Below, piece by piece: positions 16,705 through 24,624 of a DNA stretch of 64,000 bases. A program made the translations under genes and the position numbers. The stretch covers positions 8,995 to 72,994 of the forward strand of contig JAEWBG010000038.1 in NCBI GenBank assembly GCA_023391335.1. The letters run 5' to 3'. Origin of the DNA: Pseudomonadota bacterium. GTDB taxonomy: Bacteria; Pseudomonadota; Gammaproteobacteria; Steroidobacterales; Steroidobacteraceae. Numbering within the stretch: position 1 is the stretch's first letter; the number at the start of each line of letters is the position of its first letter. A model generated the notes under the pieces. It searched no databases, was not told the DNA's origin, and saw nothing but the letters and a program-made list of their open reading frames with translations.

Positions 16705-17583
16705 ATGGATCTGGTTGCTGACGCGCTGAACCGATGGTCGCGCCGCTGGTGGCCCAGTGTGCGCCTCGGCTGGGACCCGCTGCGCCACATCCGTGTCGCG
16801 GACCGCTACTTGCCCGTCAGTATCCGCAATTGGAAGCTGACGCCTTGGATGGCATCGCGTGTACTTGCCCGCCGCGTTGCTCGTCCGCTCGCTTTTTTGG
16901 CAGATCAAAAGCTCACTGTCCTCATCCCTTATCGCGACCGAGCCGCGCATTTGGCCAGGTTGCTCCCGACCTTGACTGACGAACTGCGGCGTCAGGAACT
17001 CGAGTTTCGCATCGTTGTGGTCGAGCAAAGTTCAAGCGCTCTGTTCAATCGCGGCAAATTGCTCAATATAGGCGCTCATTACGCCGCACCTTTTAGCGAC
17101 TACTACTGCTTGCACGATGTAGACGCGATTCCAATCGTGTCGAACTATGGGTGCCCCTCGCAGCCACTCAGGCTGGTCAGCAAGTTGATCACGCCATCGG
17201 GCGAAGCACAGCGCACCGATTACTATTTCTCAGGCGCAGTATCGATTCGCAAGGAACAGTTCTTCGCGGCGAATGGGTATTCCAACGAATACTTTGGGTG
17301 GGGCAAAGAGGATGACGATCTCTTCTTCCGCTTACTGCTGAGCGGATTTCTCTGTTACTACGATGCCCAAGGCAAGTTCTGGGATCTGCCCAATCCGAGC
17401 GGACAGCAAGTGGAAAGATCAATCGCGTTCATTCCCCCTCATTTGCGTCGCAACCGCCGCCTGCGGAGTCTGCTCGTGCGAGGGCTCACCGACCCGCAAC
17501 GTGACGGTCTATCGACCTTGAAATACGAGGTCGTTACGCGCCACGTATATCCTGAATACGAACACATCACTGTGGCGTGGTAG
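16705..17583 (+). CDS. GT7-type glycosyltransferase resembling animal beta-1,4-galactosyltransferase
   Basis: A 292-residue protein. From residue 70 to the end it follows the order of animal beta-4-galactosyltransferases: IPYRDR (74-79; animal IPFRNR), FNRGKLLNIG (114-123; FNRAKLLNVG), the metal motif DVD at 138-140 then IP, a Cys-x-SQP segment (150-154), FSGAVSIRKEQF (175-186), GWGKEDDD (198-205; GWGGEDDD) and DGLSTLKY (267-274; DGLNSLTY). The histidine that helps bind metal in the animal enzyme is not obvious here. There is no membrane anchor; residues 1-60 are basic and helical, so it may work at the inner membrane face. The ATG at 16705 is preferred to a TTG 15 bases upstream. The context is a surface-glycan gene cluster. 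Sugar specificity is not known. Confidence 0.85.
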   Translation: MDLVADALNRWSRRWWPSVRLGWDPLRHIRVADRYLPVSIRNWKLTPWMASRVLARRVARPLAFLADQKLTVLIPYRDRAAHLARLLPTLTDELRRQELEFRIVVVEQSSSALFNRGKLLNIGAHYAAPFSDYYCLHDVDAIPIVSNYGCPSQPLRLVSKLITPSGEAQRTDYYFSGAVSIRKEQFFAANGYSNEYFGWGKEDDDLFFRLLLSGFLCYYDAQGKFWDLPNPSGQQVERSIAFIPPHLRRNRRLRSLLVRGLTDPQRDGLSTLKYEVVTRHVYPEYEHITVAW

Positions 17584-17928
17584 CTGACGCCGGTGATGGC
17601 CGCTGGCCCTACGCGAATTTCGCCCTTCCCGCATGTTCCTCATTCGACCCGAGCTTGTAGATCCAGGCTCCAGCGTTCGTGCTTATTGGGAGCGGACGGT
17701 ACCTGAGCAAACCGACCAAGCAGGCGCCTGTCTTTGTGCCGTGTTCTCCATACGCGAGCGGTATGCATAACACCTGCTCTGACTTGATATCATCCGCGGC
17801 GATTCGTGGCAGAGCATCGAGATTGAGCGATCGAAGCGGACGCCGTCCGGAGCCCCAACCTCTACGGATCTAATTCTCTTTGAACATCGCACCCTTGCGG
17901 GCTAGCGCAAGGGTGGTGAGATGCGCTC
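17584..17928. other. Intergenic region upstream of the Wzi-like gene
   Basis: About 345 bases with only short open frames on both strands and no domain in any of them. It ends with a perfect 9-bp hairpin (17891-17914) shortly before the Wzi-like start. A promoter for the Wzi-like gene is expected here, but I cannot place one with confidence. Confidence 0.5.
17891..17914 (+). promoter_or_regulatory. Perfect 9-bp hairpin in the Wzi-like leader
   Basis: ACCCTTGCG and CGCAAGGGT pair perfectly around a six-base loop. It ends 14 bases before the ATG of the Wzi-like gene and precedes its GGTGAG ribosome-binding region. There is no T-run, so it is not a classic terminator. It could affect translation initiation or mRNA stability. 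Confidence 0.5.
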
Positions 17929-19950
17929 ATGAAATTCGAGATGCAATCTACTTTGAAATGGAAATGCGCCGGTTCAGCGTCAGCGAGCGTTGCAAGACTC
18001 TTGATCGCAGGCGGCTTTGCTTTCTCGCTATTAGGCTCTAGCTGCGTCAACGCGCGTGGGGTGAGCCCATACCTCCCGTTGAACATTTCGCCGGAGATCG
18101 AGCGGCAGATCGAACGCGTGATGATTTTGGCGGATCAGCCGGTGATGTCACGACCGATTGCCGCTGCTCAAGTTTTGGACGCGCTTCCAGCTGCGTGCGA
18201 AAAGGACCCGGCGCTGTGCAAGCGCGTTAGGCGCTTTCTCGATCGGTACATGGCGCGCGCGGGAATCGTGACAGCGAGCGTGGATGTCGCAGCCTCTAGC
18301 GGCGACGGCAATCCCACGATGCCCAACCAACAAGGCCGAGCCATTGATGACGCGTGGGGCGTTTCAGCGGAAGGTTACTGGCAGCCTTTCGATCATCTTC
18401 TCGTCAGCGTCGGGGGCACGGCTTACGAAGGCAACGCAACGCCCGCGGGTACGTTGGTGAGCCTAGGCTTTTCCAAAGCTCAGCTCGATATCGGATATCG
18501 CAAGCATTGGTTCTCGCCGTCGCCCGAAAGCAGCCTCCTGATGAGCACCGAAGCCGAGGCGCTCCCGTCGGTGACGCTATCCAACTACGAGCCGCTCACT
18601 CGATTCGGGATTCGTTATGAGATGTTCCTCGCTCAAATGGACTATTCCGACAAGATCGCGTGGAGCACGACGGGTACTGTGGGTTATCCGAAACTCGCGG
18701 GAATGCACGTATCGATTGAGCCTGCTGTCGGTTGGTCTCTCGCGGCGAATCGTTTGATGCAGTTCGGCGGCGGCGAGCGCAATCGCGATTCGTTGAAAGA
18801 CTTCGCGCACGCGCTCTTCGATCCGGGCCGCTACGACAATCGCAATGCGGCCCTCACTCAGGATCAGGAGTTCGGCAATCAAGTTGCTGCGTGGACGAGC
18901 ACGTTTATTTTCCCTGGCAAGACACCATTTTCCGTATACCTCACCTACGCAGGCGAAGACCGTTCCTACGAAGGCAACTACCGGCTGGGCAATTCGGCGC
19001 TCTCGATTGGAATCCAGTTCCCTTCGTTGTGGGATCGATTCGATCTCACGTACGAAGCGACTGACTGGCAGAACGCTTGGTATGTGAATGGCCTCTACGG
19101 AGATGGTCTGACCCAGGATGGCCACGTGCTCGGTCATTGGGGTGCAGATCAGCGCGTCTTCGGCGATGCGGTCGGAGCGCAAACACACACGTTGCGAGTG
19201 GGTTGGGAGCCTGCGTTCGGCGGGTTGGCACAATTGGTTGCGCGCACGATCGCAAATGAAAGCTACTCGTCGTACCCCTACGAACGCGGTTATGACGTCG
19301 CGCTCAGTTATTCGCGTAGCCTGCACGGGTTAACTGCAGGTGCAGAATTGCGCGCGGGAAAAGACGTCTTCGGCGAAAGCTATGCTCGCATCGATGGATT
19401 CATGCGGCTGGGAGACGATTGGCAGACGGGCGGCATCGGCGGCGGTGGCGATTACAAGCGGGAGCATGGAGCCGAGCTATTTGTCGATGCCGGCGTGAAC
19501 GCGAGCAATGTCCTGATCCGCTTGGGTGATGGCAGCGACAAACGCACTACTTCGACGCAAGTTGCGCCTCACATCGGATTGGGTGCACGCCGTCAAGTTT
19601 CCTCGAACAGCGATCTTGGCGTACGACTGGAAGTGGATCGCGTCGAGGACAACACGTTGCTCGCTGTGCGAGCGCTCGATTATCGATACCGCTTCGACAG
19701 TCCTCTCGCGCTCAGCGTGTTCGTCGGTGCAGCTCGCTACAATCTGGCAACGCCGGCCTATGGCTATTACCTCGGCGCAGGCTTTCAGTGGCGCAATCTG
19801 TTCGATCACATCGACGTGGGTGTCGACTATCGATACGCGGACAAGGTGGCACGCGATAAGCTGTTGCCAAGCGATCCGGCAACAGAGCCGCGGCCGGACG
19901 AGTTCTTCGATATCAGCGGCACATCGTTGTCGATTAGTTATCGCTTTTGA
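17929..19950 (+). CDS. Outer-membrane beta-barrel protein of the capsule-assembly Wzi family
   Basis: A 673-residue secreted protein: signal peptide (hydrophobic core about residues 22-37), a helical N-terminal domain (65-115) with alternating charged residues, then a long barrel region of alternating aromatic strands ending in SISYRF, with the C-terminal phenylalanine used for outer-membrane insertion. The central stretch GYRKHWFSPSPESSLLM and SNYEPLTRFGIRYEMFLAQMDY matches the Caps_assemb_Wzi pattern. Wzi proteins help anchor capsule or exopolysaccharide to the cell surface. It is longer than E. coli Wzi (about 480 residues). Glycosyltransferases lie on both sides, and the 3' end overlaps the convergent one by 17 bases. 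No wza-wzb-wzc export genes are in the window. Confidence 0.82.
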   Translation: MKFEMQSTLKWKCAGSASASVARLLIAGGFAFSLLGSSCVNARGVSPYLPLNISPEIERQIERVMILADQPVMSRPIAAAQVLDALPAACEKDPALCKRVRRFLDRYMARAGIVTASVDVAASSGDGNPTMPNQQGRAIDDAWGVSAEGYWQPFDHLLVSVGGTAYEGNATPAGTLVSLGFSKAQLDIGYRKHWFSPSPESSLLMSTEAEALPSVTLSNYEPLTRFGIRYEMFLAQMDYSDKIAWSTTGTVGYPKLAGMHVSIEPAVGWSLAANRLMQFGGGERNRDSLKDFAHALFDPGRYDNRNAALTQDQEFGNQVAAWTSTFIFPGKTPFSVYLTYAGEDRSYEGNYRLGNSALSIGIQFPSLWDRFDLTYEATDWQNAWYVNGLYGDGLTQDGHVLGHWGADQRVFGDAVGAQTHTLRVGWEPAFGGLAQLVARTIANESYSSYPYERGYDVALSYSRSLHGLTAGAELRAGKDVFGESYARIDGFMRLGDDWQTGGIGGGGDYKREHGAELFVDAGVNASNVLIRLGDGSDKRTTSTQVAPHIGLGARRQVSSNSDLGVRLEVDRVEDNTLLAVRALDYRYRFDSPLALSVFVGAARYNLATPAYGYYLGAGFQWRNLFDHIDVGVDYRYADKVARDKLLPSDPATEPRPDEFFDISGTSLSISYRF

Positions 19951-20764
19951 AATATCGCCGCCATAGTCGTTCGAACAGCGATTCTGACGGGAAACGCCCA
20001 TCCTTATCGAAGCCGCGTTCGCGGCGAAACATTTCATTCCAGAGATGGATCGCTCTGCTGTTGCTCAACAACTCGGCATTGTCTTGCAGGGAGGTATCGA
20101 ACGCGGCACGCCATGCCTTGTAGTGCAACGGATAAAAGTGCCAAAACGGCTGCGCACGTTCAGCGATCCCAAAATAATGGGCCGCACGCGTAAAGCCTTG
20201 CGGACCGTACTCTCCCCAAGCCACATTGCCGCGACGATTGAACAGTAACCTACGCTTCAACTTGCGGCGACGCGTGCGGGAATTGTCATACGGCAGCCAT
20301 CGATTCGGATTCTCGCAGCACTCCGCCAACCATTTCGCAATTGTGTGTCCTTTCGGTAGTCCAAGCAGCGCGTTGTTGATGATCTCGCTGTCCATCCAGC
20401 CAAACACTTCCGCCGTGCTATACCGCAGCGGCTGCAAACAAATCATGTCGGTGTCGGACCAGATGCCGCCTTGCTCATATAACAATCGATAACGGAACAA
20501 GTCGGCAAACGCGGCGATCGATCCGGACTGGGTGTGATGAAATATCGCCGACGCTGGAAGCGTCATGCTCGCATCGATTAACTGCACCCCTGCGGGTACG
20601 CCTTTGATCTCTTCATATGCGTGTAGCCGGACTTCGTGCCCATTGGCAACGAAGGAGGCCATGCTGAGCCGCTCGATGCGCGATAGCGGGCGGCCATGCC
20701 AAAACATCTGGATGGTGGGCAGGGACGCAGGGTTCAAAGCGCATGCGGAGCTCGCGTCCGACAC
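19934..20764 (-). CDS. DXD-motif glycosyltransferase (Gly_transf_sug family)
   Basis: A 276-residue glycosyltransferase with the family's sugar-binding region: IQMFWHGRPLS near residue 18, then ADLFRYRLLYEQGGIWSDTD ending in the metal-binding DTD at 104-106, and a late HLWNEMFRRERG that resembles the alpha-1,4-galactosyl/GlcNAc-transferase C-terminal segment. There is no signal peptide or membrane helix, so it acts in the cytoplasm on an activated sugar. Its start lies six bases after the hemL stop, so it is probably transcribed from the hemL side although it has no link to haem synthesis. Its 3' end overlaps the Wzi-like gene by 17 bases on the other strand. Its presence beside Wzi suggests surface polysaccharide assembly. 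Confidence 0.85.
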   Translation of the reverse strand: MSDASSACALNPASLPTIQMFWHGRPLSRIERLSMASFVANGHEVRLHAYEEIKGVPAGVQLIDASMTLPASAIFHHTQSGSIAAFADLFRYRLLYEQGGIWSDTDMICLQPLRYSTAEVFGWMDSEIINNALLGLPKGHTIAKWLAECCENPNRWLPYDNSRTRRRKLKRRLLFNRRGNVAWGEYGPQGFTRAAHYFGIAERAQPFWHFYPLHYKAWRAAFDTSLQDNAELLSNSRAIHLWNEMFRRERGFDKDGRFPSESLFERLWRRYFKSDN

Positions 20765-20770
20765 TGCCGA

Positions 20771-22039
20771 TCACACTCGCTGAAAGGCGCGCCGAGCCGC
20801 AGCAATCGTTTCGTCGATGATGACGCTCGAATGCGCTGCGGATACAAATCCGGCTTCGAACGCCGAAGGCGCCAAGTAGATACGTTCCTCGAGCATGGCG
20901 TGGAAAAACTTTTTGAACCGCTCGACGTCGCACGCAGTCGCTTCGCGGAGATACCGAACCGGTGATTTGTCAGTGAAGAAGATGCCGAACATCCCGCACA
21001 CGTGATTCGTGCTTAGCGGCACACTGGCCAATTTGGCGGCGGACTTGAGCCCCTCGATGAGTTGCGTCGTGCGCTCGGCAAGCTGCGCGTGAAAGCTAGG
21101 GGCACTGATCGCATCCAACGTCGCGAGACCCGCCGCCATGGCCACAGGATTGCCGGAAAGCGTGCCTGCTTGATACACGGGGCCGAGCGGTGCGATGTGC
21201 TCCATGATTTCTCGCTTGCCGCCGAAAGCGCCAACCGGCATGCCGCCGCCGACGATTTTTCCCAGGGTGGTCAGATCGGGTTTGATTCCATATAGCGATT
21301 GAGCACCGCCCAGCGCCACGCGGAAGCCGGTCATGACTTCATCGAAGATCAATACCGTGCCGTGCTGATCGCAGACCGAGCGCAGGGCTTCGAGAAACCC
21401 CGGCACCGGCAACACGCAGTTCATGTTGCCTGCGATCGGCTCGACGATCACGCAGGCGATATCCTTGCCCATGTCGTTGAACAACTGCTGCACTTGAGCG
21501 ATGTCGTTGTAGGCGAGTGTGATCGTATGCGCGGCAAGTTCCTTCGGCACGCCGGGTGAGGTGGGTACGCCGAGCGTGAGCGCACCGGATCCTGCTTTCA
21601 CGAGTAGCGAGTCCGAGTGGCCGTGATAACAGCCTTCGAACTTCACGATCTTGTCTCTGCCGGTAAATCCGCGCGCAAGACGAATCGCGCTCATCGTCGC
21701 TTCGGTACCGGAACTCACCATGCGAACTAATTCGATCGAGGGCATTAACTCGCGGATCTTGCGTGCGAGCCGCGTTTCAATCTCCGTGGGGGCGCCGAAC
21801 GAAAGTCCGAGTGCCGCGCGCTCTTGAACCGCGCGAACGACGTCCGGATGTGCATGGCCGAGAATCATCGGTCCCCACGAGCCGACGTAGTCGATGAATC
21901 TGCGTCCGTCCGCAGATTCGATGTAGGGCCCGTGCGCGCGTTCGATGAAGACGGGTTCGCCGCCGACGCCCCGAAAGGCACGAACGGGGGAATTCACGCC
22001 GCCGGGAATAACCTGACTTGCTTCGCTGAAGAGTGACAC
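20771..22039 (-). CDS. hemL: Glutamate-1-semialdehyde 2,1-aminomutase
   Basis: A 422-residue PLP enzyme that converts glutamate-1-semialdehyde to 5-aminolevulinate, the second step of the C5 tetrapyrrole route. The N-terminus IPGGVNSPVRAF (11-22) is diagnostic for HemL within class III aminotransferases. The PLP lysine is K261 in TLGKIVGGGMPVGAFGG, and the aspartate that binds the pyridine nitrogen is in FDEVMTGFR (232-240). It presumably works with hemA elsewhere and with the hemJ gene at 54.6 kb. The Gly_transf_sug gene follows after six bases. Rubredoxin is divergent, across a spacer that holds GGAAGTGA-type repeats. Confidence 0.97.
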   Translation of the reverse strand: MSLFSEASQVIPGGVNSPVRAFRGVGGEPVFIERAHGPYIESADGRRFIDYVGSWGPMILGHAHPDVVRAVQERAALGLSFGAPTEIETRLARKIRELMPSIELVRMVSSGTEATMSAIRLARGFTGRDKIVKFEGCYHGHSDSLLVKAGSGALTLGVPTSPGVPKELAAHTITLAYNDIAQVQQLFNDMGKDIACVIVEPIAGNMNCVLPVPGFLEALRSVCDQHGTVLIFDEVMTGFRVALGGAQSLYGIKPDLTTLGKIVGGGMPVGAFGGKREIMEHIAPLGPVYQAGTLSGNPVAMAAGLATLDAISAPSFHAQLAERTTQLIEGLKSAAKLASVPLSTNHVCGMFGIFFTDKSPVRYLREATACDVERFKKFFHAMLEERIYLAPSAFEAGFVSAAHSSVIIDETIAAARRAFQRV

Positions 22040-22088
22040 GCAGAGGCTCTCGATCGAAATGGACGTTGAGTGTAAGGCGGACGGTGGA

Positions 22089-22199
22089 AGGTGAGGAAGT
22101 AATGGAGTGAGGAAGTGAAGCGCGCGGGTTCTAGCAGGAATCTGGCGTCAAGTGCCGCTCCTCACTCACTCACTTTCTCACTTCCTCACTGTGTCACTT
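22089..22199. repeat. Degenerate GAGGAAGTGA repeats forming a 13-bp inverted repeat
   Basis: The spacer between hemL and rubredoxin carries two copies of GTGAGGAAGT at 22091-22115 and, about 60 bases on, the reverse complement in a tract of TCACT units. AGTGAGGAAGTGA (22106-22118) pairs perfectly with TCACTTCCTCACT (22178-22190). The motif is the same as the ten-copy array after mpl. Confidence 0.85.
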
Positions 22200-22260
22200 G
22201 AGTCCGCGGACGCTTCCCGCTTTAATCCGCGCTCCAAATTTGAGCGATGCTTCCGATCCA

Positions 22261-22425
22261 ATGAAATCGTACCTGTGCGTCATCTGCGGCTATATCTACG
22301 AGGAAGAAAAGGGCGATCCGGTGGCCGGGATTCCGCCAGGCACGAAGTGGGAAGACGTGCCGTTGTCTTGGCGCTGCCCTGACTGCGGCGCAGGCAAAGA
22401 AGATTTCGAAATGATTGAGGTTTGA
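22261..22425 (+). CDS. Rubredoxin
   Basis: A 54-residue one-iron electron carrier. Iron is held by two CxxC pairs, C6/C9 in LCVICGYIYEE and C39/C42 in WRCPDCGAGKEDFE. The conserved GDPVAGIPPGT loop (18-28) and the aromatic core residues are intact, so it is a complete typical rubredoxin. Gammaproteobacterial rubredoxins pass electrons to alkane hydroxylases or to reactive-oxygen-reducing systems through a rubredoxin reductase. Neither partner is nearby, so its job is not defined. I chose the ATG that starts MKSYLC; longer in-frame starts give no recognisable extension. It is divergent from hemL and convergent with the TraB/GumN gene. Confidence 0.95.
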   Translation: MKSYLCVICGYIYEEEKGDPVAGIPPGTKWEDVPLSWRCPDCGAGKEDFEMIEV

Positions 22426-22429
22426 GAGT

Positions 22430-22461
22430 AAGGACTAGCGGATTGCGATCGTGACTAGCAG
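22430..22461 (+). repeat. Heptad-type repeat remnant after rubredoxin
   Basis: Immediately after the rubredoxin stop, the sequence GACTAGCGGATTGCGATCGT and the following GACTAGCA carry the words GACTAGC, GCGGAT and GCGATC. These also occur in the clearer 7-bp arrays at 42.0 and 42.1 kb. The register here is weak. Confidence 0.5.
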
Positions 22462-22503
22462 ACGGGGCCTCGCATGAGCACTGCGAGTTGCTCTTCCTCT
22501 TCT

Positions 22504-22531
22504 AGTCACTAGTCACCAGTCACCAGTCACT
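22504..22531 (+). repeat. Four tandem 7-bp AGTCACY units
   Basis: Four consecutive heptads (AGTCACT, AGTCACC, AGTCACC, AGTCACT) end five bases before the stop codon of the leftward TraB/GumN gene. Together with the remnant at 22430-22461 they fill most of the spacer between two convergent genes. Confidence 0.9.
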
Positions 22532-22535
22532 ACTC

Positions 22536-23417
22536 TTACATCTGCTCCACCTTGTATCCCTTGCGCTGCAGAAGATCGATGACACTGTCCTTGCCGACCA
22601 AGTGCATCGCACCGACGACGACCAGATAGTCCTTCGATTTCCCGAGCAGTTGCTCGATTTTCGGCACCCATTTGCGATTGCGGTCGGTGGTGAGCGGCTT
22701 AATCAGATCCGGGTGTTCAGCCAGATCCTTGGTAAGCACCTTCGCCAGCCCAGCCGAATCGCCGGCTCGCCACGCATTCAATAGAGAGTCGACTTCGTCG
22801 GAGATGTGCTCGGCGTCATCGAGCATGTAGCTCACCAGTTCGCGCTCTTGTTTGGGCGGCAAATTGGCGAGCAAGCCGAGTTGCTCTTGGAGCGTTTCCA
22901 GTCCTTCGATCGGCTTGCGATCTTGAACCGCCCGGGCGGTCAGGCGCTTCTCGACACCCGATTCAGGATCAAGACCCACCGCGCGGAGGTTCAACTGCGC
23001 GAGCGTAAGCCCAGCGAACCATGGCCGCAGATGCACCAGCATTGAGGCATCCATCCCTAGCTTCTTAGCTTGCGAGGCGAGCTCGCTGTACACCGATTCG
23101 CCCAAGACCTTATCCAGGGTTTGGTCGGGCGGAAGCATCCCAAGCTGCATCACGACTTGTTGTGCCTGCACCGGATCGAGATCGTCCATGTCGATTTCCA
23201 TCACGATCTCTTCGGCGTCCTGATACGCATCTTCGATGGCGGACGGAAGCTTCTCGTCGGGACTTAAAAAGTGCACGGATCCGAGTAGATAAACGGTGTT
23301 GGACTTGCTGTGCAGGGCCCACAAGCTGTGATGGGTGGTTGCGTCCTTCGCGACGCTGACGCTTGCGCCTAGAAGACCTGCGATAACAACGAGCGGCTTG
23401 AGGAATCGGCAACGCAT
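22536..23417 (-). CDS. TraB/GumN family protein
   Basis: A 293-residue secreted protein with a signal peptide (hydrophobic core about residues 7-20, cleavage near SVA-KD). The family's landmarks are present: YLLGSVHFL near residue 43, an IVMEIDMDD acidic stretch near 70, a GLETLQEQL motif near 160, and a C-terminal VVVGAMHLVG near 270. The GSVH and GAMH histidines are the conserved residues of this Tiki-like fold, some eukaryotic members of which are metalloproteases. GumN lies in the Xanthomonas xanthan cluster but has no clear role there. Function in this organism is unknown. It is convergent with rubredoxin and downstream of the cpdA-like gene. Confidence 0.87.
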   Translation of the reverse strand: MRCRFLKPLVVIAGLLGASVSVAKDATTHHSLWALHSKSNTVYLLGSVHFLSPDEKLPSAIEDAYQDAEEIVMEIDMDDLDPVQAQQVVMQLGMLPPDQTLDKVLGESVYSELASQAKKLGMDASMLVHLRPWFAGLTLAQLNLRAVGLDPESGVEKRLTARAVQDRKPIEGLETLQEQLGLLANLPPKQERELVSYMLDDAEHISDEVDSLLNAWRAGDSAGLAKVLTKDLAEHPDLIKPLTTDRNRKWVPKIEQLLGKSKDYLVVVGAMHLVGKDSVIDLLQRKGYKVEQM

Positions 23418-23474
23418 GGAGGCTCCCGCTGAGAGCGTGCGAGCATAGCCGATCGCGCTGCTGTGCCCGACGGA

Positions 23475-23519
23475 CTAGAACCTATCGCGGCTCACAAGGG
23501 ATTTTGAGATAGGTTCTAG
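23475..23519 (-). terminator. 12-bp perfect inverted repeat at the 3' end of the cpdA-like gene
   Basis: CTAGAACCTATC (23475-23486) and GATAGGTTCTAG (23508-23519) pair perfectly around a 21-base loop. The stop codon of the leftward phosphodiesterase gene lies inside the stem. There is no T-run after it, so factor-independent termination is uncertain. It may instead protect the mRNA end or act as an operator for the downstream TraB/GumN gene. Confidence 0.5.
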
Positions 23520-24289
23520 GCGACGATGCGTTCGGCGTAGCTTTCCAGCCAGCAGACTTCGGTCGCGATGGAGCCATCGGCCCTGAGCTCCAGGACGCGA
23601 TAGCCGGGCGGGCGATTGTCGAGCGCGAAGTCATCGCTCTCGGGAAGGAATTGTGCGCAGGTTGCCGGTGTGGCCATGAAACGGGCGCCGTAGACGAAGC
23701 TGTCCAGTGATTGATGTACGTGCCCCCATAGCACTCCGCGGACATTTGAGTGTTCGCGCACCACTTGGATGAACGCGTCGGAGTCTTCGAGCCCGACGCG
23801 ATCGAGCCATTCGCTTCGCATCGCGATCGGCTGATGGTGCATGCAGATGAGCACGTGCGCATTGCGGTTCGCATGCAACGTCTGACGCAGTTGTTCCAGC
23901 TGGTCAGTACCCAACGCACCTTTGGCGCTGTTGGGAATCCACGAATTCATCATAACCACCAGCCAACGGCCGAACTGAGTCGCGCCGCCTACGATGAACG
24001 GCGGATCGGCGAGCGCGGTACGCATGTGATCGGGGAGATCGTGGTTACCTGCCAGGCACAAGACGGGGACCTTCGAGCTGCCGAAAGAGTGACGGATCCA
24101 GCGATACCCCGCGGGGTCGTCCTGCACGAGGTCGCCCGTAAGCAGGACCGCATCCGGATTTGGGCAACGCCGCTGAGCATCCGCCATCGCCGCGTGCAAT
24201 GCGGGCAAGCACGCAACGCCACGGAGCCGTCCGCCTGCATCGCCGAACAGGTGCATGTCACTGAATTGTAAGAGGCGAATCGAGTCCAT
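23516..24289 (-). CDS. cpdA: CpdA-like 3',5'-cyclic-nucleotide phosphodiesterase
   Basis: A 257-residue calcineurin-like metallophosphoesterase. The metal-binding motifs appear in order: DMHLF (D-x-H), GDLVQD, GNHD, MHHQP and GHVHQ. The order, spacing and start MDSIRLLQFSDMH match Icc/CpdA proteins, which degrade cAMP. cAMP specificity is inferred from overall similarity; some relatives act on other phosphodiesters. A longer in-frame start at 24376 exists, but the added 29 residues are not conserved-looking. The TraB/GumN gene follows on the same strand after 98 bases and a hairpin. tkt is divergent. Confidence 0.83.
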   Translation of the reverse strand: MDSIRLLQFSDMHLFGDAGGRLRGVACLPALHAAMADAQRRCPNPDAVLLTGDLVQDDPAGYRWIRHSFGSSKVPVLCLAGNHDLPDHMRTALADPPFIVGGATQFGRWLVVMMNSWIPNSAKGALGTDQLEQLRQTLHANRNAHVLICMHHQPIAMRSEWLDRVGLEDSDAFIQVVREHSNVRGVLWGHVHQSLDSFVYGARFMATPATCAQFLPESDDFALDNRPPGYRVLELRADGSIATEVCWLESYAERIVA

Positions 24290-24624
24290 CAGCAGCTCTG
24301 CGGGCAACTCGGAAGGCACGTCCCTGTTGCGCTCCAATGGGGTTGTATTGGGTAAAACCGATCGGGATGCTAGCAACGAGGACGTCGGTAAAAAGGTGAC
24401 CCGTGTCTAATCACGCCGCACCCTTTAGACGCGTTACGTCGAACTATGCACTCGTTCTCATTCGGCCCCCAATACGGACTTGGGCCGATAGCGCTCGGTC
24501 AACGCTCAGCCGCTAGCCCGGTTCCGCAAAAACTGCATACAAAGGCCTGCGGTTTGCATTGCTCCACCCCCTCCCTTAGTCCAAAATGCGCGGCCTTCAA
24601 TTCCGGGGACATGGGAACGAGCGG
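24290..24624. other. Intergenic region between divergent cpdA and tkt
   Basis: About 335 bases with no supported gene on either strand. It should hold the promoter of the tkt-gap-pgk-pyk run, but no convincing -35/-10 pair, operator or repeat could be placed. Confidence 0.5.

Noticed and set aside
24586..24624. Upstream ATG for transketolase
   Set aside because: The 13 extra residues do not match transketolase N-termini, and the later ATG begins exactly at the conserved start.
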